Below are positions 16,840 to 25,802 of a DNA stretch of 64,000 bases, piece after piece. The number at the start of each line of letters is the position of its first letter. Position 1 is the stretch's first letter. This DNA is from Tabrizicola piscis (GTDB lineage: Bacteria > Pseudomonadota > Alphaproteobacteria > Rhodobacterales > Rhodobacteraceae). The stretch covers positions 2,400,001-2,464,000 of the forward strand of contig NZ_CP034328.1 in NCBI RefSeq assembly GCF_003940805.1. The letters are read 5' to 3'. The notes under the pieces were generated by a model. It had not been told where the DNA came from and did not search any database. It saw only the letters and a program-made list of their open reading frames with translations. Both the position numbers and the translations under genes were made by a program.

Positions 16840-18147
16840 GTGGCTGGAATCTTTGATGGCCTGCTCGCTGAAATTGGCGTTTCCACTTCTGTCAGGCGCG
16901 TTGGCCGGATCGTTGAAACCCGTCGTGGCCTCGCTGAAATTGCGGGTCTGGACGGTGCGGCGATCGGGGACCGCGTCCTGATCCATAGCCGCGATGGCGC
17001 CGCCGGGGGTGAGGTGCTGCGGCTCACGCCCGGGCGGTGTTCGGTGCTGCCGGACGCCTCGGGCGATGGCATGGCAATCGCCGACCGGGTGGAGCTTTTG
17101 GGCAAAGCGGACATCGCCCCGGATGACAGCTGGATCGGCAGGATCGTCGATCCCATGGGGCGGCCGCTGGATGGCCTGCCGCTGTTGCGTGGCGCGCATC
17201 CCCGGCCCCTGCGCGCCAACGCCCCGGCAGCGGCGACCCGGCGGCGGCTGGGGGGGCGGCTGTCCACCGGGGTTGCCGTCTTCGATACGCTTCTGCCCCT
17301 CGTGCGCGGCCAGCGCATCGGCCTTTTCGCTGGCTCTGGCGTCGGGAAATCCTCGCTTCTTGCCCGCTTTGCCCGCGGGGTCGCGGCCGATGTCGTGGTG
17401 ATCGGCCTGGTCGGCGAACGCGGACGCGAGCTGCGCGAATTCACCGAACGCGTTCTTGGTCCTGCGGGCATGGCGCGCAGCGTGGTGGTTGCTGCAACTT
17501 CGGACCAATCTGCCCTGATGCGCCGGATGTGCGCCCTGACCGCAACGGCTGTGGCCGAGCACTTTCGTGACCTGGGGTTGCACGTCCTGTTGCTGGTCGA
17601 TTCGGTCACCCGCTACGCCGACGCGCATCGCGAGGTGGCGCTTGCTGGCGGGGAAGAGGCGTCATTGCGCGGCTATCCGCCCTCGCTGTCTCAGGCGATC
17701 ATGGGTCTGGCGGAACGAGCGGGTCCGGGGCCCGAAGGTTCGGGCGACATTACGGCGGTGTTCACCGTGCTGGTTCCCGGGTCCGACATGGAAGAACCGG
17801 TGGCGGATATTCTGCGCGGGGTTCTGGATGGGCACGTCGTTCTGGACCGCCGCATCGCCGAACGCGGTCGGTTTCCGGCGATTGACTTGCTGCGATCCGT
17901 CTCTCGGTCCTTGCCGGAGGCTGCCACCCAGGATGAAAGCGCCATGATCCAGGACGCGCGGGCCCTTCTGGGCGCCTATGATCGGGCCGAATTGATGATT
18001 CAGGCCGGCCTTTACACCGCGGGATCGGACCCCATGATCGACAGGGCGATCCGCCTATGGCCGGGGCTGGACATGTTTCTGGCAGAGCCTGCGCCAGCGA
18101 CCGGAGTCGATGGGAGCTTCGAGCGGTTGCGGGCCTGTCTTGGGTAG
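16840..18147 (+). CDS. fliI: FliI, flagellar export ATPase
   Basis: 435 residues from GTG 16840 (GGGAGA six bases upstream); longer in-frame translations run antisense through flgB. Walker A AGSGVGKSS lies near residue 165, Walker B-like LHVLLLVDSVTRYADAHREV near residue 250, and the F1-beta-like GGEEASLRGYPPSLSQAIMGLAERAG segment follows, all as in FliI. The N-terminal FliH-binding region is present but short. FliI energises docking at the export gate. It is transcribed alone here, away from fliH. Confidence 0.96.
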   Translation: MAGIFDGLLAEIGVSTSVRRVGRIVETRRGLAEIAGLDGAAIGDRVLIHSRDGAAGGEVLRLTPGRCSVLPDASGDGMAIADRVELLGKADIAPDDSWIGRIVDPMGRPLDGLPLLRGAHPRPLRANAPAAATRRRLGGRLSTGVAVFDTLLPLVRGQRIGLFAGSGVGKSSLLARFARGVAADVVVIGLVGERGRELREFTERVLGPAGMARSVVVAATSDQSALMRRMCALTATAVAEHFRDLGLHVLLLVDSVTRYADAHREVALAGGEEASLRGYPPSLSQAIMGLAERAGPGPEGSGDITAVFTVLVPGSDMEEPVADILRGVLDGHVVLDRRIAERGRFPAIDLLRSVSRSLPEAATQDESAMIQDARALLGAYDRAELMIQAGLYTAGSDPMIDRAIRLWPGLDMFLAEPAPATGVDGSFERLRACLG

Positions 18148-18339
18148 ATCTGATTCTGATATCCCGACCCAGCGCATCGCGGTTGGATTAATGAAAACAT
18201 AAGGTTGCCAGAATCTGTTTGTCGCTTTCGCTTTCACTCTCGACGGTTTTGTCAGCGCTGGTCACCCTGCCACCCCGTTCCGGCACTGGACCCGCCTATT
18301 GCGCAATTTCTGCGCTTCGCAGGTCATTCCGGTCAAAGG

Positions 18340-19131
18340 CTAGCGCCGCAAAAGCGCAAGTGCGATGGCCTGGCTGGAGCTGCCCGCGCCTTGCGCCTGC
18401 ATGTCCGCCCGAAGCATGAACCGTCGCATCAGGCTGTCCAGTTTTTCCGGATCGGCGAACTGGCTGATGTTTGCCGACCCAAAGGCAGACTGTGCTCGGC
18501 CTTGCAGGACAGTGACCTGCTGGTCAAGGTCGATCGAGGCAAAGCTTTTCGGCAGGCCAAACGCCGTCTGCACCACCTCGCGCAGGGGGGCGTTGCCCAG
18601 GATCGAATACCATTTCGCCTTGTCGCTGATCGGTCTTGCGGCCAGCGCGGGAAGTTCGCGTTCCGCATTCAGGGCCAGACGAAAGGAATTGTTCTGCGTG
18701 CCAACCGCCGTTTCGAAGCTTCTGACGCGGAACTGGGCAATGATCTCTGCAGGAAATGTCGAAAGTTTCGTACGGGGGACCGAGAAATTCCCAAAACCGA
18801 AGGCGGCCGACAGCTTTTCATACTGCTTGTTCGCCAGTTTGTTGGCGAGGCTGCCTTCCCTGATTGTGCCACCCTCCAGCACTTTCTGGATGAAGGCCTT
18901 GCTGTTGACATCGCCTTCAAGCCCGAAGGCGGTCAAGGCAATCCGCAGGAGCCGCTTGTCCGATACCAATTGTTCAGCCGTATCGACCTTGCCGATACGG
19001 TCACGAAAATAGGCCTCGTCCCGCTGTTGCACGGGAGTCGCCTGCTGCAAGGCCTGCTGGCGGTCAATCGTCCGCTTCAGAAATCCCCAGCCGGCAAGGC
19101 CACCAAGGGGCAGGACCGGCTGAAAGCTCAT
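18340..19131 (-). CDS. DUF1217 flagellar-cluster protein
   Basis: 263 residues, soluble, with no signal peptide. The repeated pattern of short helical segments around Y-F-R-D-R-I, LRIALTAFGLEGD, KAFIQKVLEGG and LREVVQTAFGLPKSFASID matches DUF1217, a family found beside flagellin and flbT in Rhizobiales and Rhodobacterales. Its molecular role is not established; a filament or export-related role is suggested by the flaF-flbT-DUF1217 chain of ATGA overlaps. The ending NISQFADPEKLDSLMRRFMLRADMQ is rod-protein-like in spirit. The 192 bases between its stop and the fliI stop (18148-18339) show no gene. Confidence 0.75.
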   Translation of the reverse strand: MSFQPVLPLGGLAGWGFLKRTIDRQQALQQATPVQQRDEAYFRDRIGKVDTAEQLVSDKRLLRIALTAFGLEGDVNSKAFIQKVLEGGTIREGSLANKLANKQYEKLSAAFGFGNFSVPRTKLSTFPAEIIAQFRVRSFETAVGTQNNSFRLALNAERELPALAARPISDKAKWYSILGNAPLREVVQTAFGLPKSFASIDLDQQVTVLQGRAQSAFGSANISQFADPEKLDSLMRRFMLRADMQAQGAGSSSQAIALALLRR

Positions 19132-19532
19132 GCGCGTCCGGCCGCAAAGAGCCGCTCCTCGCGGGGCAGCAGGCTGCGCAGCGCCTTCAGCGCCTGATAG
19201 TGCTGATCGTTCAGGACTGCGGTGCTTGCAACGGAAAGCTGGGTCCGGCTATCCGTGTCAGTCATCACCTGGCTAAGCTGTTCGATCCCGCGAAGCAGCT
19301 GGGGTCGCGCGTCGCCGGCCTCGCAATCCCCGGTCAGAACCAGCTGGGCGATGTAGCACACCCGGCGTACGGGGGTGTTCACCTCTTCGGGGTGGATCGC
19401 GTCGCGCAGGCGAAGAATGCTGGCATTCGGCGTCATGATGGCAAGACGAGATCGCCGATCGCCGTTTTCAATCACGGCACCATTGATCAGCACTCTTTCA
19501 TGCGGACCCAGCTTGAGGACCAGCCCGCTCAT
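19128..19532 (-). CDS. flbT: FlbT, flagellin synthesis regulator
   Basis: 134 residues. The N-terminus LVLKLGPHERVLINGAVIENGDRRSRLAI and the RLRDAIHPEEVNTPVRRVCYIAQLVLTGD block are diagnostic of FlbT. In Caulobacter FlbT acts post-transcriptionally on the flagellin mRNA leader, together with FlaF. It is ATGA-coupled to flaF upstream and to the DUF1217 gene downstream. A hairpin in the flagellin leader (21398-21418) is a candidate target. Confidence 0.95.
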   Translation of the reverse strand: MSGLVLKLGPHERVLINGAVIENGDRRSRLAIMTPNASILRLRDAIHPEEVNTPVRRVCYIAQLVLTGDCEAGDARPQLLRGIEQLSQVMTDTDSRTQLSVASTAVLNDQHYQALKALRSLLPREERLFAAGRA

Positions 19533-19900
19533 CTGCCGCCCCCATCGCCACGCAGGCCGCGCAACATGGCCATGTTGATGTCGGTCAGGACTTCGGCACT
19601 GGCGCTGCCGTCAAGCACGGCACGGCTGTGCTTGGCGGTGAATTCGTACAGATAGAAAAGCTGCGCCCGCAGGGCTGCTGGAAGCCCGTTGTCGGACTGT
19701 GCCACATCCAGGGCCAGTGTGGACCAAAGCTGCTGGTTGTCGGCGAGGGCCGCAGCCAGGGCGGGAAAATCGGTGGTGCGCTTGGCCCAGGCGCTGCGCA
19801 GACGCTGCGTGACCTGCGCGATCAGATCGTATTCGACCGAGCGGAGTGAGCGGGCAGGGGTTCCTCGCGTGGCATAGGCGATGGGGGATTGATAGGTCAT
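19529..19900 (-). CDS. flaF: FlaF, flagellin biosynthesis regulator/chaperone
   Basis: 123 residues. Family hallmarks are the N-terminal YATRGTPARSLRSVEYDLIAQVTQRL, the central LADNQQLWSTLALDVAQSDNGLPAALRAQLFYLYEFT and the Ile-Asn-containing end TDINMAMLRGLRG. FlaF binds flagellin and acts with FlbT to tune flagellin levels in alphaproteobacteria. It lies 69 bases beyond the flagellin stop, past a strong hairpin, so it may be read through from the flagellin promoter. Confidence 0.93.
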   Translation of the reverse strand: MTYQSPIAYATRGTPARSLRSVEYDLIAQVTQRLRSAWAKRTTDFPALAAALADNQQLWSTLALDVAQSDNGLPAALRAQLFYLYEFTAKHSRAVLDGSASAEVLTDINMAMLRGLRGDGGGR

Positions 19901-19940
19901 CGGGGGTCCATCTGTTCGGGGCTTGGGGGGTAGGGTGGGC

Positions 19941-19958
19941 CGCGGGCAAACGCCCGCG
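19941..19958 (-). terminator. Hairpin between fliC and flaF
   Basis: A perfect 7-bp stem CGCGGGC / GCCCGCG closes a four-base loop. On the minus strand it lies 11 bases beyond the flagellin stop. No U tract follows, so it is more likely an mRNA 3'-end stabiliser or partial terminator that reduces flaF-flbT expression relative to flagellin than a full stop. Confidence 0.45.
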
Positions 19959-19969
19959 ACCCGTCAGGA

Positions 19970-21316
19970 TTACCGGAACAGAGACAGCAGGCTTTGCGGC
20001 TGCTGGTTGGCGATCGACAGCGCCTGAGTGGCAAGCTGCTGCTGGACCTGCAGCGCCTGCAGACGGGCCGAGGCTTCTTCCATGTCAGTGTCGACCAGCG
20101 CGCCGATACCGGTCTTCAGCGAGTCGGTCAGCGAGCTGACGAAATCCGACTGAATCTCGATCCGCTTTTGTGACGAACCGAAAGCCGCGGCAGCGTCGAT
20201 GCCGGTCTGGATCAGACCTTCGATCGACGCGAGTGCCCCGGTGGCGCCGGTGTCGGTGGTCACGTCGATGTTGGACAGCGCACCAAGGCCACTGCCCGAA
20301 GCGGCTGCGCCGGGCGTGCCGCCGGTGGTTGCGCGCAGACCCAGAGTCATTGACGTGTTGACGGTACCACCGGCAGCGCCGTTGGTGATCGTGATCTGGT
20401 TCGGGTTGGTGGAGCTTACCGTCGCCGAATAGCCAAGCCCAGCTTCCGTTGCCGCCCCGAAGAACGCGTTGATCTGCGACGCAAGGTTCTTGGCAACTTC
20501 GGCCGTACCGTCTTCCGCGCTGGCCACATACTGGAAGGTCCGCGAACCAAGCGAGCTGCCGCCGCCGACCACGTTGACTGCCACTTCACCCAGCCGGACT
20601 TCATAGCTGATTCCTGCGGCAACCTGACCGATGGTGATCGTGTTCGACGCGCCGTCCGCGATGGTTTCGAAGTCACTGCCGTCCGCCTGATAGGCGGTAC
20701 CGTCGAACAGGGTGCCCGTCGCACCGGTAGAGTTCAGGTAAGCCTCCGCCGTGTCGTTGTCAGTCAGCGTGCCAGTGCCGAACGCCTGCGCCGAAACCGG
20801 GGTGGTGACGGACAGGCTCTGACGCTCGATCACAATCTGGCCCGCGGTGACGTTGCCCGTGGAGTCGCGGCTTAGCGACGAAAGGATGTTAACCGCTTCG
20901 GTGCTGCTGCCATCGATCATGTTCAGGCCGTTGAACTGGGCTGCGCCCACGACCGAGGCGATCTGCCCGGTAAGCTGTTCGATGTCGGTCTGGATCTTGC
21001 CCCGATCAACGTTCTCTTCCTGCGCGGCAATGATCTTGCCCTTCACTTCGGTCAGAAGGTCGGTGACCGTTTCCGCCGCCTTGCGGGCCACGGCAATGGT
21101 CGAGCCGCCCAGTGCAAGGCTGTCCGAGATACCCTTGAAGCCCTTCACGTCCGATTCCATCACCTTGGAGATCGCCCAGACGGCGGCGTTGTCCTTGGCC
21201 GAAGCCACGTTCTTCCCGGTCGAGATGTCCGACTGGGTCTTGTTCAGGTTCGAGGTAATGCCCTTCATGGTCTGCAGGGCAACCATCGCGCTGGTATTGG
21301 TCAGGATTGACGACAT
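19970..21316 (-). CDS. fliC: Flagellin
   Basis: 448 residues. The D0/D1 N-terminal region (SSILTNTSAMVALQTMKGITSNLNKTQSDISTG, then NAAVWAISKVMESDVKGFKGISDSL) and the C-terminal region (DTDMEEASARLQALQVQQQLATQALSIANQQPQSLLSLFR) are fully conserved; the centre (about residues 165-340) is variable, rich in Gly/Thr/Ser and surface-exposed. Only one flagellin gene is present here. The leader is long: a CtrA-like box lies about 150 bases upstream and a hairpin lies between. FlaF and FlbT follow downstream. Confidence 0.97.
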   Translation of the reverse strand: MSSILTNTSAMVALQTMKGITSNLNKTQSDISTGKNVASAKDNAAVWAISKVMESDVKGFKGISDSLALGGSTIAVARKAAETVTDLLTEVKGKIIAAQEENVDRGKIQTDIEQLTGQIASVVGAAQFNGLNMIDGSSTEAVNILSSLSRDSTGNVTAGQIVIERQSLSVTTPVSAQAFGTGTLTDNDTAEAYLNSTGATGTLFDGTAYQADGSDFETIADGASNTITIGQVAAGISYEVRLGEVAVNVVGGGSSLGSRTFQYVASAEDGTAEVAKNLASQINAFFGAATEAGLGYSATVSSTNPNQITITNGAAGGTVNTSMTLGLRATTGGTPGAAASGSGLGALSNIDVTTDTGATGALASIEGLIQTGIDAAAAFGSSQKRIEIQSDFVSSLTDSLKTGIGALVDTDMEEASARLQALQVQQQLATQALSIANQQPQSLLSLFR

Positions 21317-21397
21317 CGTTCGGTCCTTTTGCGTAAGGCCGCAGCTTTCACGGCCAGAATGGCCACTGGGTGTGGCAGGATGGGCGTTCTATCCTAT

Positions 21398-21418
21398 GCC
21401 ACCAGGGTGAATGGTGGC
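21398..21418 (-). promoter_or_regulatory. Hairpin in the flagellin leader region
   Basis: Seven-base arms GCCACCA (21398-21404) and TGGTGGC (21412-21418) surround a seven-base loop, 82-102 bases upstream of the fliC start. If transcription begins near the CtrA-like box this stem is in the untranslated leader. FlbT is known to act on the 5' leader of flagellin mRNA in Caulobacter; assigning this stem as its site is inference. Confidence 0.4.
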
Positions 21419-21462
21419 GCCGACCCGTCATGGGACGCAGGTGCCATCAAAGGCGGAAGCTT

Positions 21463-21478
21463 CTAACCAAGTCCTAAC
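21463..21478. promoter_or_regulatory. CtrA-like box upstream of fliC
   Basis: CTAACCAAGTCCTAAC has the form CTAA-N7-CTAAC, two mismatches from the TTAA-N7-TTAAC CtrA consensus, with exact N7 spacing. It is the second such box in the flagellar cluster and sits in the only non-coding gap (21317-21512) before the flagellin gene. Assignment is by sequence alone. Confidence 0.42.
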
Positions 21479-21512
21479 GCCCAAGCCCGAAATACCGCGG
21501 ATTTGAAGAAAC

Positions 21513-21833
21513 TCAGAACCGTCGCGGCATTGCCGGGGACGGCGGGGCAATCGCCGCCCTTTTGCCGCGGGCGTCATAGGTCGTCAGCGTTGGCCCGCTG
21601 GAAATCTCCTCCAGCCTGTCCTGGGCAGCGCGGATGCCGCGCGTGGCGGCCTGCAGAAGCTGGGCGTTGCGGGCGGCCTTTTCCTGCAGCCGCCGTACCG
21701 CATTGGCATCCAGTCGCGGCAGGTCCCCCGCCTCAGCCTCCACCTGGGGGGCCAGATCGGCAAGAGCGGCAATATCGCCTGCCAGAACCGCATCACGCGT
21801 CTGGTCAAGCAAGGTTTCAAGCGTTGTGGGCAT
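21513..21833 (-). CDS. FlgN-like flagellar chaperone
   Basis: 106 residues, mostly helical: LETLLDQTRDAVLAGDIAALADLAPQ, then VRRLQEKAARNAQLLQAATRGIRAAQDRLEEI with a C-terminal basic, disordered tail (TYDARGKRAA). The pattern and position next to flgJ match alphaproteobacterial FlgN-type chaperones for the hook-associated proteins FlgK and FlgL, whose genes are outside the window. Overlaps flgJ by 17 bases. Low conservation of the family keeps confidence moderate. Confidence 0.7.
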   Translation of the reverse strand: MPTTLETLLDQTRDAVLAGDIAALADLAPQVEAEAGDLPRLDANAVRRLQEKAARNAQLLQAATRGIRAAQDRLEEISSGPTLTTYDARGKRAAIAPPSPAMPRRF

Positions 21834-22101
21834 GGTCTGCTTCCATCAATGTGTTGAAAATCATCTCGGCAAGCCCGATGCCGCCGCCGTCGACCATCAG
21901 CCGGGCCTGTTCCTGCCGCAGAAAGCTGGCAAACTGCGCTTCGCCCGCGCCACCGCCAAAGCCGCCCTGCAGATCCCCAAGGCCCGCATGCGCCAGCATT
22001 TCTGCCAGAAAGGTGGCCTCAAGTTCTTGGGCCTTGGCCAGAATGACCTGCCGTCGGTCTGCTGCCGCCGGGGGCAGGCCGGGAATCGGGGATGGGGTCA
22101 T
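21817..22101 (-). CDS. flgJ: Single-domain FlgJ-like rod-binding protein
   Basis: 94 residues with the rod-binding (FlgJ N-terminal) motif AQELEATFLAEMLAHAGLGD, then EAQFASFLRQEQARLMVDGGGIGLAEMIFNTLM. The C-terminal muramidase domain of enterobacterial FlgJ is absent, as is usual in alphaproteobacteria; the separate transglycosylase at 7311-7985 likely supplies that activity. Divergent from fliK. Confidence 0.85.
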   Translation of the reverse strand: MTPSPIPGLPPAAADRRQVILAKAQELEATFLAEMLAHAGLGDLQGGFGGGAGEAQFASFLRQEQARLMVDGGGIGLAEMIFNTLMEADHAHNA

Positions 22102-22167
22102 GCTTTTCTCCGGTTGAATCGAATTTTCCTGATGATCCGTGAGGCGGGTAAAGAAGAGGTAACTTCT

Positions 22168-23553
22168 GTGGGGGATACCGGACTGGTAGGCGGCAGAAGT
22201 CGTGGGAAGATGCAGACAGTCATCGCAAACAGACCAATCGTGGGGCTAGCAGCCCTTGGCGGCACCCCGGCCGGTGCCGGGCAGGACGGGGCGGGAACCG
22301 AAGACTTCGCAACGCTCTTGCCGGGGGAAGGCCAGGACGATGCGGTATTGGACGATCCTGCCGTGCCGGACGGCACGCCCCTCGCGGGTTTGACCGTCGC
22401 AGTCCTTTGGCCTGGGTTGCCCTTCCCCGCCGGGCAGGGTGGTGACGGGGTGCCAGATCCAACCTTGTCCCCCGCCGTACGGTCTGATGCGATACTTGCC
22501 CCCAGTATCGACGCGGTCTCTGTCACCGCAGCATCAGATGCCGGGGGTCTGCCAGCCCAACCGCTAGCGGAGGGGCAGGGCTCAGTGCCAAAGGCTGCGG
22601 ATGCACAGGTGGCTGACGGGCAGATGCGCGCCCCTTCGGCTTTGGGTGTCGCAGCCTCTGGCTTGGACCTGTCACAAGCAGCCAGCGACACGGCCGATGC
22701 CGACCCACTGGTCCGGCCGGCCGCCGAGCCTTCATTTCAAATGCCTGGCCTTGGGTTCGTGGTCGGGCAGACGCCGGGCTCTGACCCTTCCGTGGTGGCA
22801 CTTGCGGCGGTCGGCGTGCGGCTGTGGCAAGGCGCACTCGCTTCGATCGAAGACCGGTCGTCGGTGCAGGGGGGCCTGCCTGCTCCGGCCGGCAACACAA
22901 GCGCAGACTCGCCCGCCACCGCCTTGGCGGTACCCGGGGCCGGGGTCGTGACAGCACCCGCCCCTCCCCCCATGGGCCCTGCGCCGGGGCTGGCGGAAAC
23001 GGCGATTCTGTCGCTGTTTGCAGCGCAGGCCGAGGCTGCGATGCTTGGGCCCGAAGGTGACGGGGCCGGGTTTACCCTGCCTGCCACCTCTGCCGCCCTT
23101 GGCGGACCACCGACGGCAGGTGGCCCGGCTGCTGCTATGCCACAACTTGCCGCCCAACTGATCCATTCCCTGCCTCAACGAAGCGACGGCATGACAGAAA
23201 TCGCCCTGTCGCCGGATGAGCTTGGCCATGTCCGCGTCACTCTGCAGACCGATTCGCAGAACCCCGACCGCATGATCGTCATGCTCAACTTTGAACGGGC
23301 AGAGACGCTTGATCTGTTCCGCCGCCACGCCGACCAACTGGCCGAGGCGCTGCGGGACGCAGGCTATTCCGGGGTCAACATCGGTTTTGGCCAGTCCTAC
23401 GGCAATGACAACAGTGGTCGTGCGGATCAGCCGCCGGGCCCACCCGAACCGGACCTTTCCGACCCCCATCCTTCTTCGCCTACGCCATCGCTCGGGCTGT
23501 CGGTCGACCGACCCGCGCTGCAGCCGTCCGGTACCCTTGACCTTCGGATATGA
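22168..23553 (+). CDS. fliK: FliK, hook-length control protein
   Basis: About 461 residues if it starts at GTG 22168 (AAGAAGAGG eight bases upstream) or 447 from ATG 22210. The first 300 residues are low-complexity, rich in Ala, Gly, Pro, Asp, as expected for the ruler part. The C-terminal domain (about residues 325-420) has the Flg_hook pattern: QLIHSLPQRSDGMTEIALSPDELGHVRVTLQ, then MIVMLNFERAETLDLFRRHADQLAEALRDAGYSGV. It measures the hook and triggers the FlhB switch. It is followed nine bases later by flgD. The exact start is unsettled. Confidence 0.85.
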   Translation: MGDTGLVGGRSRGKMQTVIANRPIVGLAALGGTPAGAGQDGAGTEDFATLLPGEGQDDAVLDDPAVPDGTPLAGLTVAVLWPGLPFPAGQGGDGVPDPTLSPAVRSDAILAPSIDAVSVTAASDAGGLPAQPLAEGQGSVPKAADAQVADGQMRAPSALGVAASGLDLSQAASDTADADPLVRPAAEPSFQMPGLGFVVGQTPGSDPSVVALAAVGVRLWQGALASIEDRSSVQGGLPAPAGNTSADSPATALAVPGAGVVTAPAPPPMGPAPGLAETAILSLFAAQAEAAMLGPEGDGAGFTLPATSAALGGPPTAGGPAAAMPQLAAQLIHSLPQRSDGMTEIALSPDELGHVRVTLQTDSQNPDRMIVMLNFERAETLDLFRRHADQLAEALRDAGYSGVNIGFGQSYGNDNSGRADQPPGPPEPDLSDPHPSSPTPSLGLSVDRPALQPSGTLDLRI

Positions 23554-23562
23554 GGAGCTTTC

Positions 23563-24243
23563 ATGACCGTCACCGCCGCCACACTGGCGACCAGTTCCGC
23601 TTCGACAGCCGGGCAGACATCTCCGCCGGGCAACACCAGCAAGATCACCTCGGACTTCGACACCTTCCTGCGGATGCTGACGGTGCAGATGCAAAACCAG
23701 GATCCGCTTAACCCAATCGATTCGGCCGATTATGCCGTGCAGCTTGCCACCTTCTCGGGGGTCGAACAGCAGGTGCGCACCAATCAGCTGCTGGCGGACA
23801 TGCAGTCCCGGTTCCAAGAGATGGGCATGGCCGAGATGGCGGGCTGGATCGGGCAGGAGGCCCGGTCAGCAGCGCCGGTGCATCTTGATGGTGCGCCAGC
23901 GACGCTGTTGCCCAGCCCCGCCGCTGGCGCTGACCGGGCTGTCCTTGTCGTGCGCGACAGCCGCGGCGCCCTTGTCGCGCGCGAAGAGATTCCGGTCAGC
24001 ACCGACCCCTATCAATGGCTTGGCGCCGACGCAGCCGGAAACCCCCTGCCGCCGGGCACTTATGCGCTGTCATTGGAAAGTCTGCAGGGTGACACGGTCC
24101 TGAACACCAGCCCGGTCGAACACTACGCCCGCGTGGTCGAGGTGCGCAGCACGCCGCAAGGCACATCCCTGATCCTTGACGGCGGGGTTGAGGTGGCAAG
24201 CAGCGCCGTCACGGCCCTGCGCCAGCCGCAGGACCAAAGCTAG
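23563..24243 (+). CDS. flgD: FlgD, hook capping/scaffold protein
   Basis: 226 residues. The conserved N-terminal export/capping segment SDFDTFLRMLTVQMQNQDPLNPIDSADYAVQLATFSGVEQQ is present at about residues 28-70, then a FlgD Ig-like/tudor region (VVRDSRGALVAREEIPVSTDPYQWLGADAAGNPLPPGTYALSL). It caps the growing hook. The hook gene flgE does not follow; the next gene, ubiB, is on the opposite strand, so this is the right-hand end of the flagellar cluster. Confidence 0.95.
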   Translation: MTVTAATLATSSASTAGQTSPPGNTSKITSDFDTFLRMLTVQMQNQDPLNPIDSADYAVQLATFSGVEQQVRTNQLLADMQSRFQEMGMAEMAGWIGQEARSAAPVHLDGAPATLLPSPAAGADRAVLVVRDSRGALVAREEIPVSTDPYQWLGADAAGNPLPPGTYALSLESLQGDTVLNTSPVEHYARVVEVRSTPQGTSLILDGGVEVASSAVTALRQPQDQS

Positions 24244-24270
24244 CGTCCGCACGGGGGGCCAACCCTGCCG

Positions 24271-25802
24271 CTAAAGAAGTTCACCGAGGACGATGCCAGC
24301 CCCAAACGCCGCCAGAACCAGTCCAACCCAGACAACCGGATGCAGCCGCCGCCGGGCGGGGGGCATAGTATTTCCCGGATTGCCGACCTTGATCAACTGC
24401 GCCTCCACCAGCGCGGGCATCCTTGGGCCAAAGCGGGCCAGCACGCGTGCGGTCTTCACCAGGTCGCGCAGAACAGCCTTCGGGCCGATGGTTTCCTTGA
24501 TGTAGCTTTCGACAATCGGCTTCGCGACTTCCCAGATGTTGATATGCGGGTCCAAAGACCGGGCGACGCCTTCCACCACCACCATGGTGCGCTGCAGAAG
24601 GATCAGCTCGGTCCGCGTTTCCATGCCGAAGCGTTCGGTCACTTCGAACAGATAGGACAGAAGCCGCGCCATGCTGATCCGGCTGGCATCCATGCCGAAG
24701 ATCGGCTCACCCACGGCGCGCAGGGCGCGGGCGAATTCGTCAATGTCGCGGTCGGGGGGACGTATCCGGCCTCGAAGTGCACTTCGGCGACGCGGCGATA
24801 GTCCTTGCGGATGAAGCCCATCAGGATCTCGGCGTAGACGCGGCGGGTGTATTCGTCGATCCGTCCCATGATCCCGAAATCATAGGCAATGATGTCGCCA
24901 TTCGCCGCGATCTTCAGGTTGCCCTGATGCATGTCGGCGTGGAAATACCCGTCGCGCAGCGCGTGGTTCAGGAACAGCTGCAAAACCCGTGCGCCAAGCA
25001 CCCGCCGGTCATGCCCCTGCGCATCGATCAGCGCGTTTTCGTTCAGGCCAATCCCCTCGGCCCAGCCCAGCGTCATCACGTTGCGGCTGGACAGGAACCA
25101 GTGCGGCTTTGGCACCTGAAAGCCTTCGTCCTTGGCCGTATTGGCCGCAAACTCAGCCGCGGCCGAGGATTCCAGCCGAAGGTCAAGCTCGCCCATGACG
25201 ACGCCTTCGAAATGGGCGATCACGTCCAAAGGCCGCAAGCGGCGGGAAAACGGTGCCAGAACCTCGATCATCCGGGCGGCGAAGTAGAAGGCGTCGATGT
25301 CCTTGCGGAAGGCGCGTTCGATGCCGGGGCGCAGGACCTTGACCGCCACCTCCTCGCCGGTTTCCACCAGCCGAGCCCGGTGCACCTGCGCGATGGAGGC
25401 GGCGGCAACGGGTTCGGAGAATTCGGAAAAGATCGCGGGAACCGGTTGCTCCAGCTCGGCTTCGATCATCGCCTTGGCAATGTCGGTGGGGAAGGGGGGC
25501 AGCTTGTCCTGCAGGTACTTCAGCTGCTGGGCGACCTCTTCGCCAACGATGTCCGGGCGGGTGGACAGGATCTGCCCGAACTTGATGTAGGCGGGCCCCA
25601 GCGCCGTCAGCGCGCGGGTCGCCGGCGGCAGTGCCGGGTCACCCTTCAGGCCAAGCCACTTGAACGGCCAGCCCAGCATCCGCGCCGCAAAGCGCAGCCG
25701 TTTCGGCGCCTTGAACGCCTCCAGCACCACGTCCATCGCGCCGGTGCGCTCCAGCGTGGCACCCGTGCGGATCAGGCGGATGATGTTGTGCGGACCCCTC
25801 AC
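24271..25802 (-). pseudogene. ubiB: UbiB, ubiquinone biosynthesis ADCK/ABC1 kinase-like protein, split by a one-base frameshift
   Basis: From GTG 25802 the frame carries the ABC1 hallmarks: YIKFGQILSTRPDIV, IAQVHRARLVETGEEVAVKVLRPG, the DLRLESSAAAEFAANTA segment, GYFHADMHQGN and the YDFG motif. At the G6 tract 24754-24759 (C6 on the coding strand) the sense is lost and a false tail follows. One added C gives the expected VPPDRDIDEFARALRAVGEP and continues to the true end at 24271, with two C-terminal membrane helices region (HPVVWVGLVLAAFGAGIVLGELL). Restored length is about 510 residues, normal for UbiB. The gene is needed for ubiquinone synthesis in relatives, so a sequence error is likelier than a real lesion. 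It overlaps ubiE as GTGA. Confidence 0.9.

Noticed and set aside
18148..18339. Possible small gene or RNA between fliI and the DUF1217 gene
   Set aside because: No start with a ribosome-binding site, no conserved protein and no strong hairpin; it is an ordinary convergent gap.
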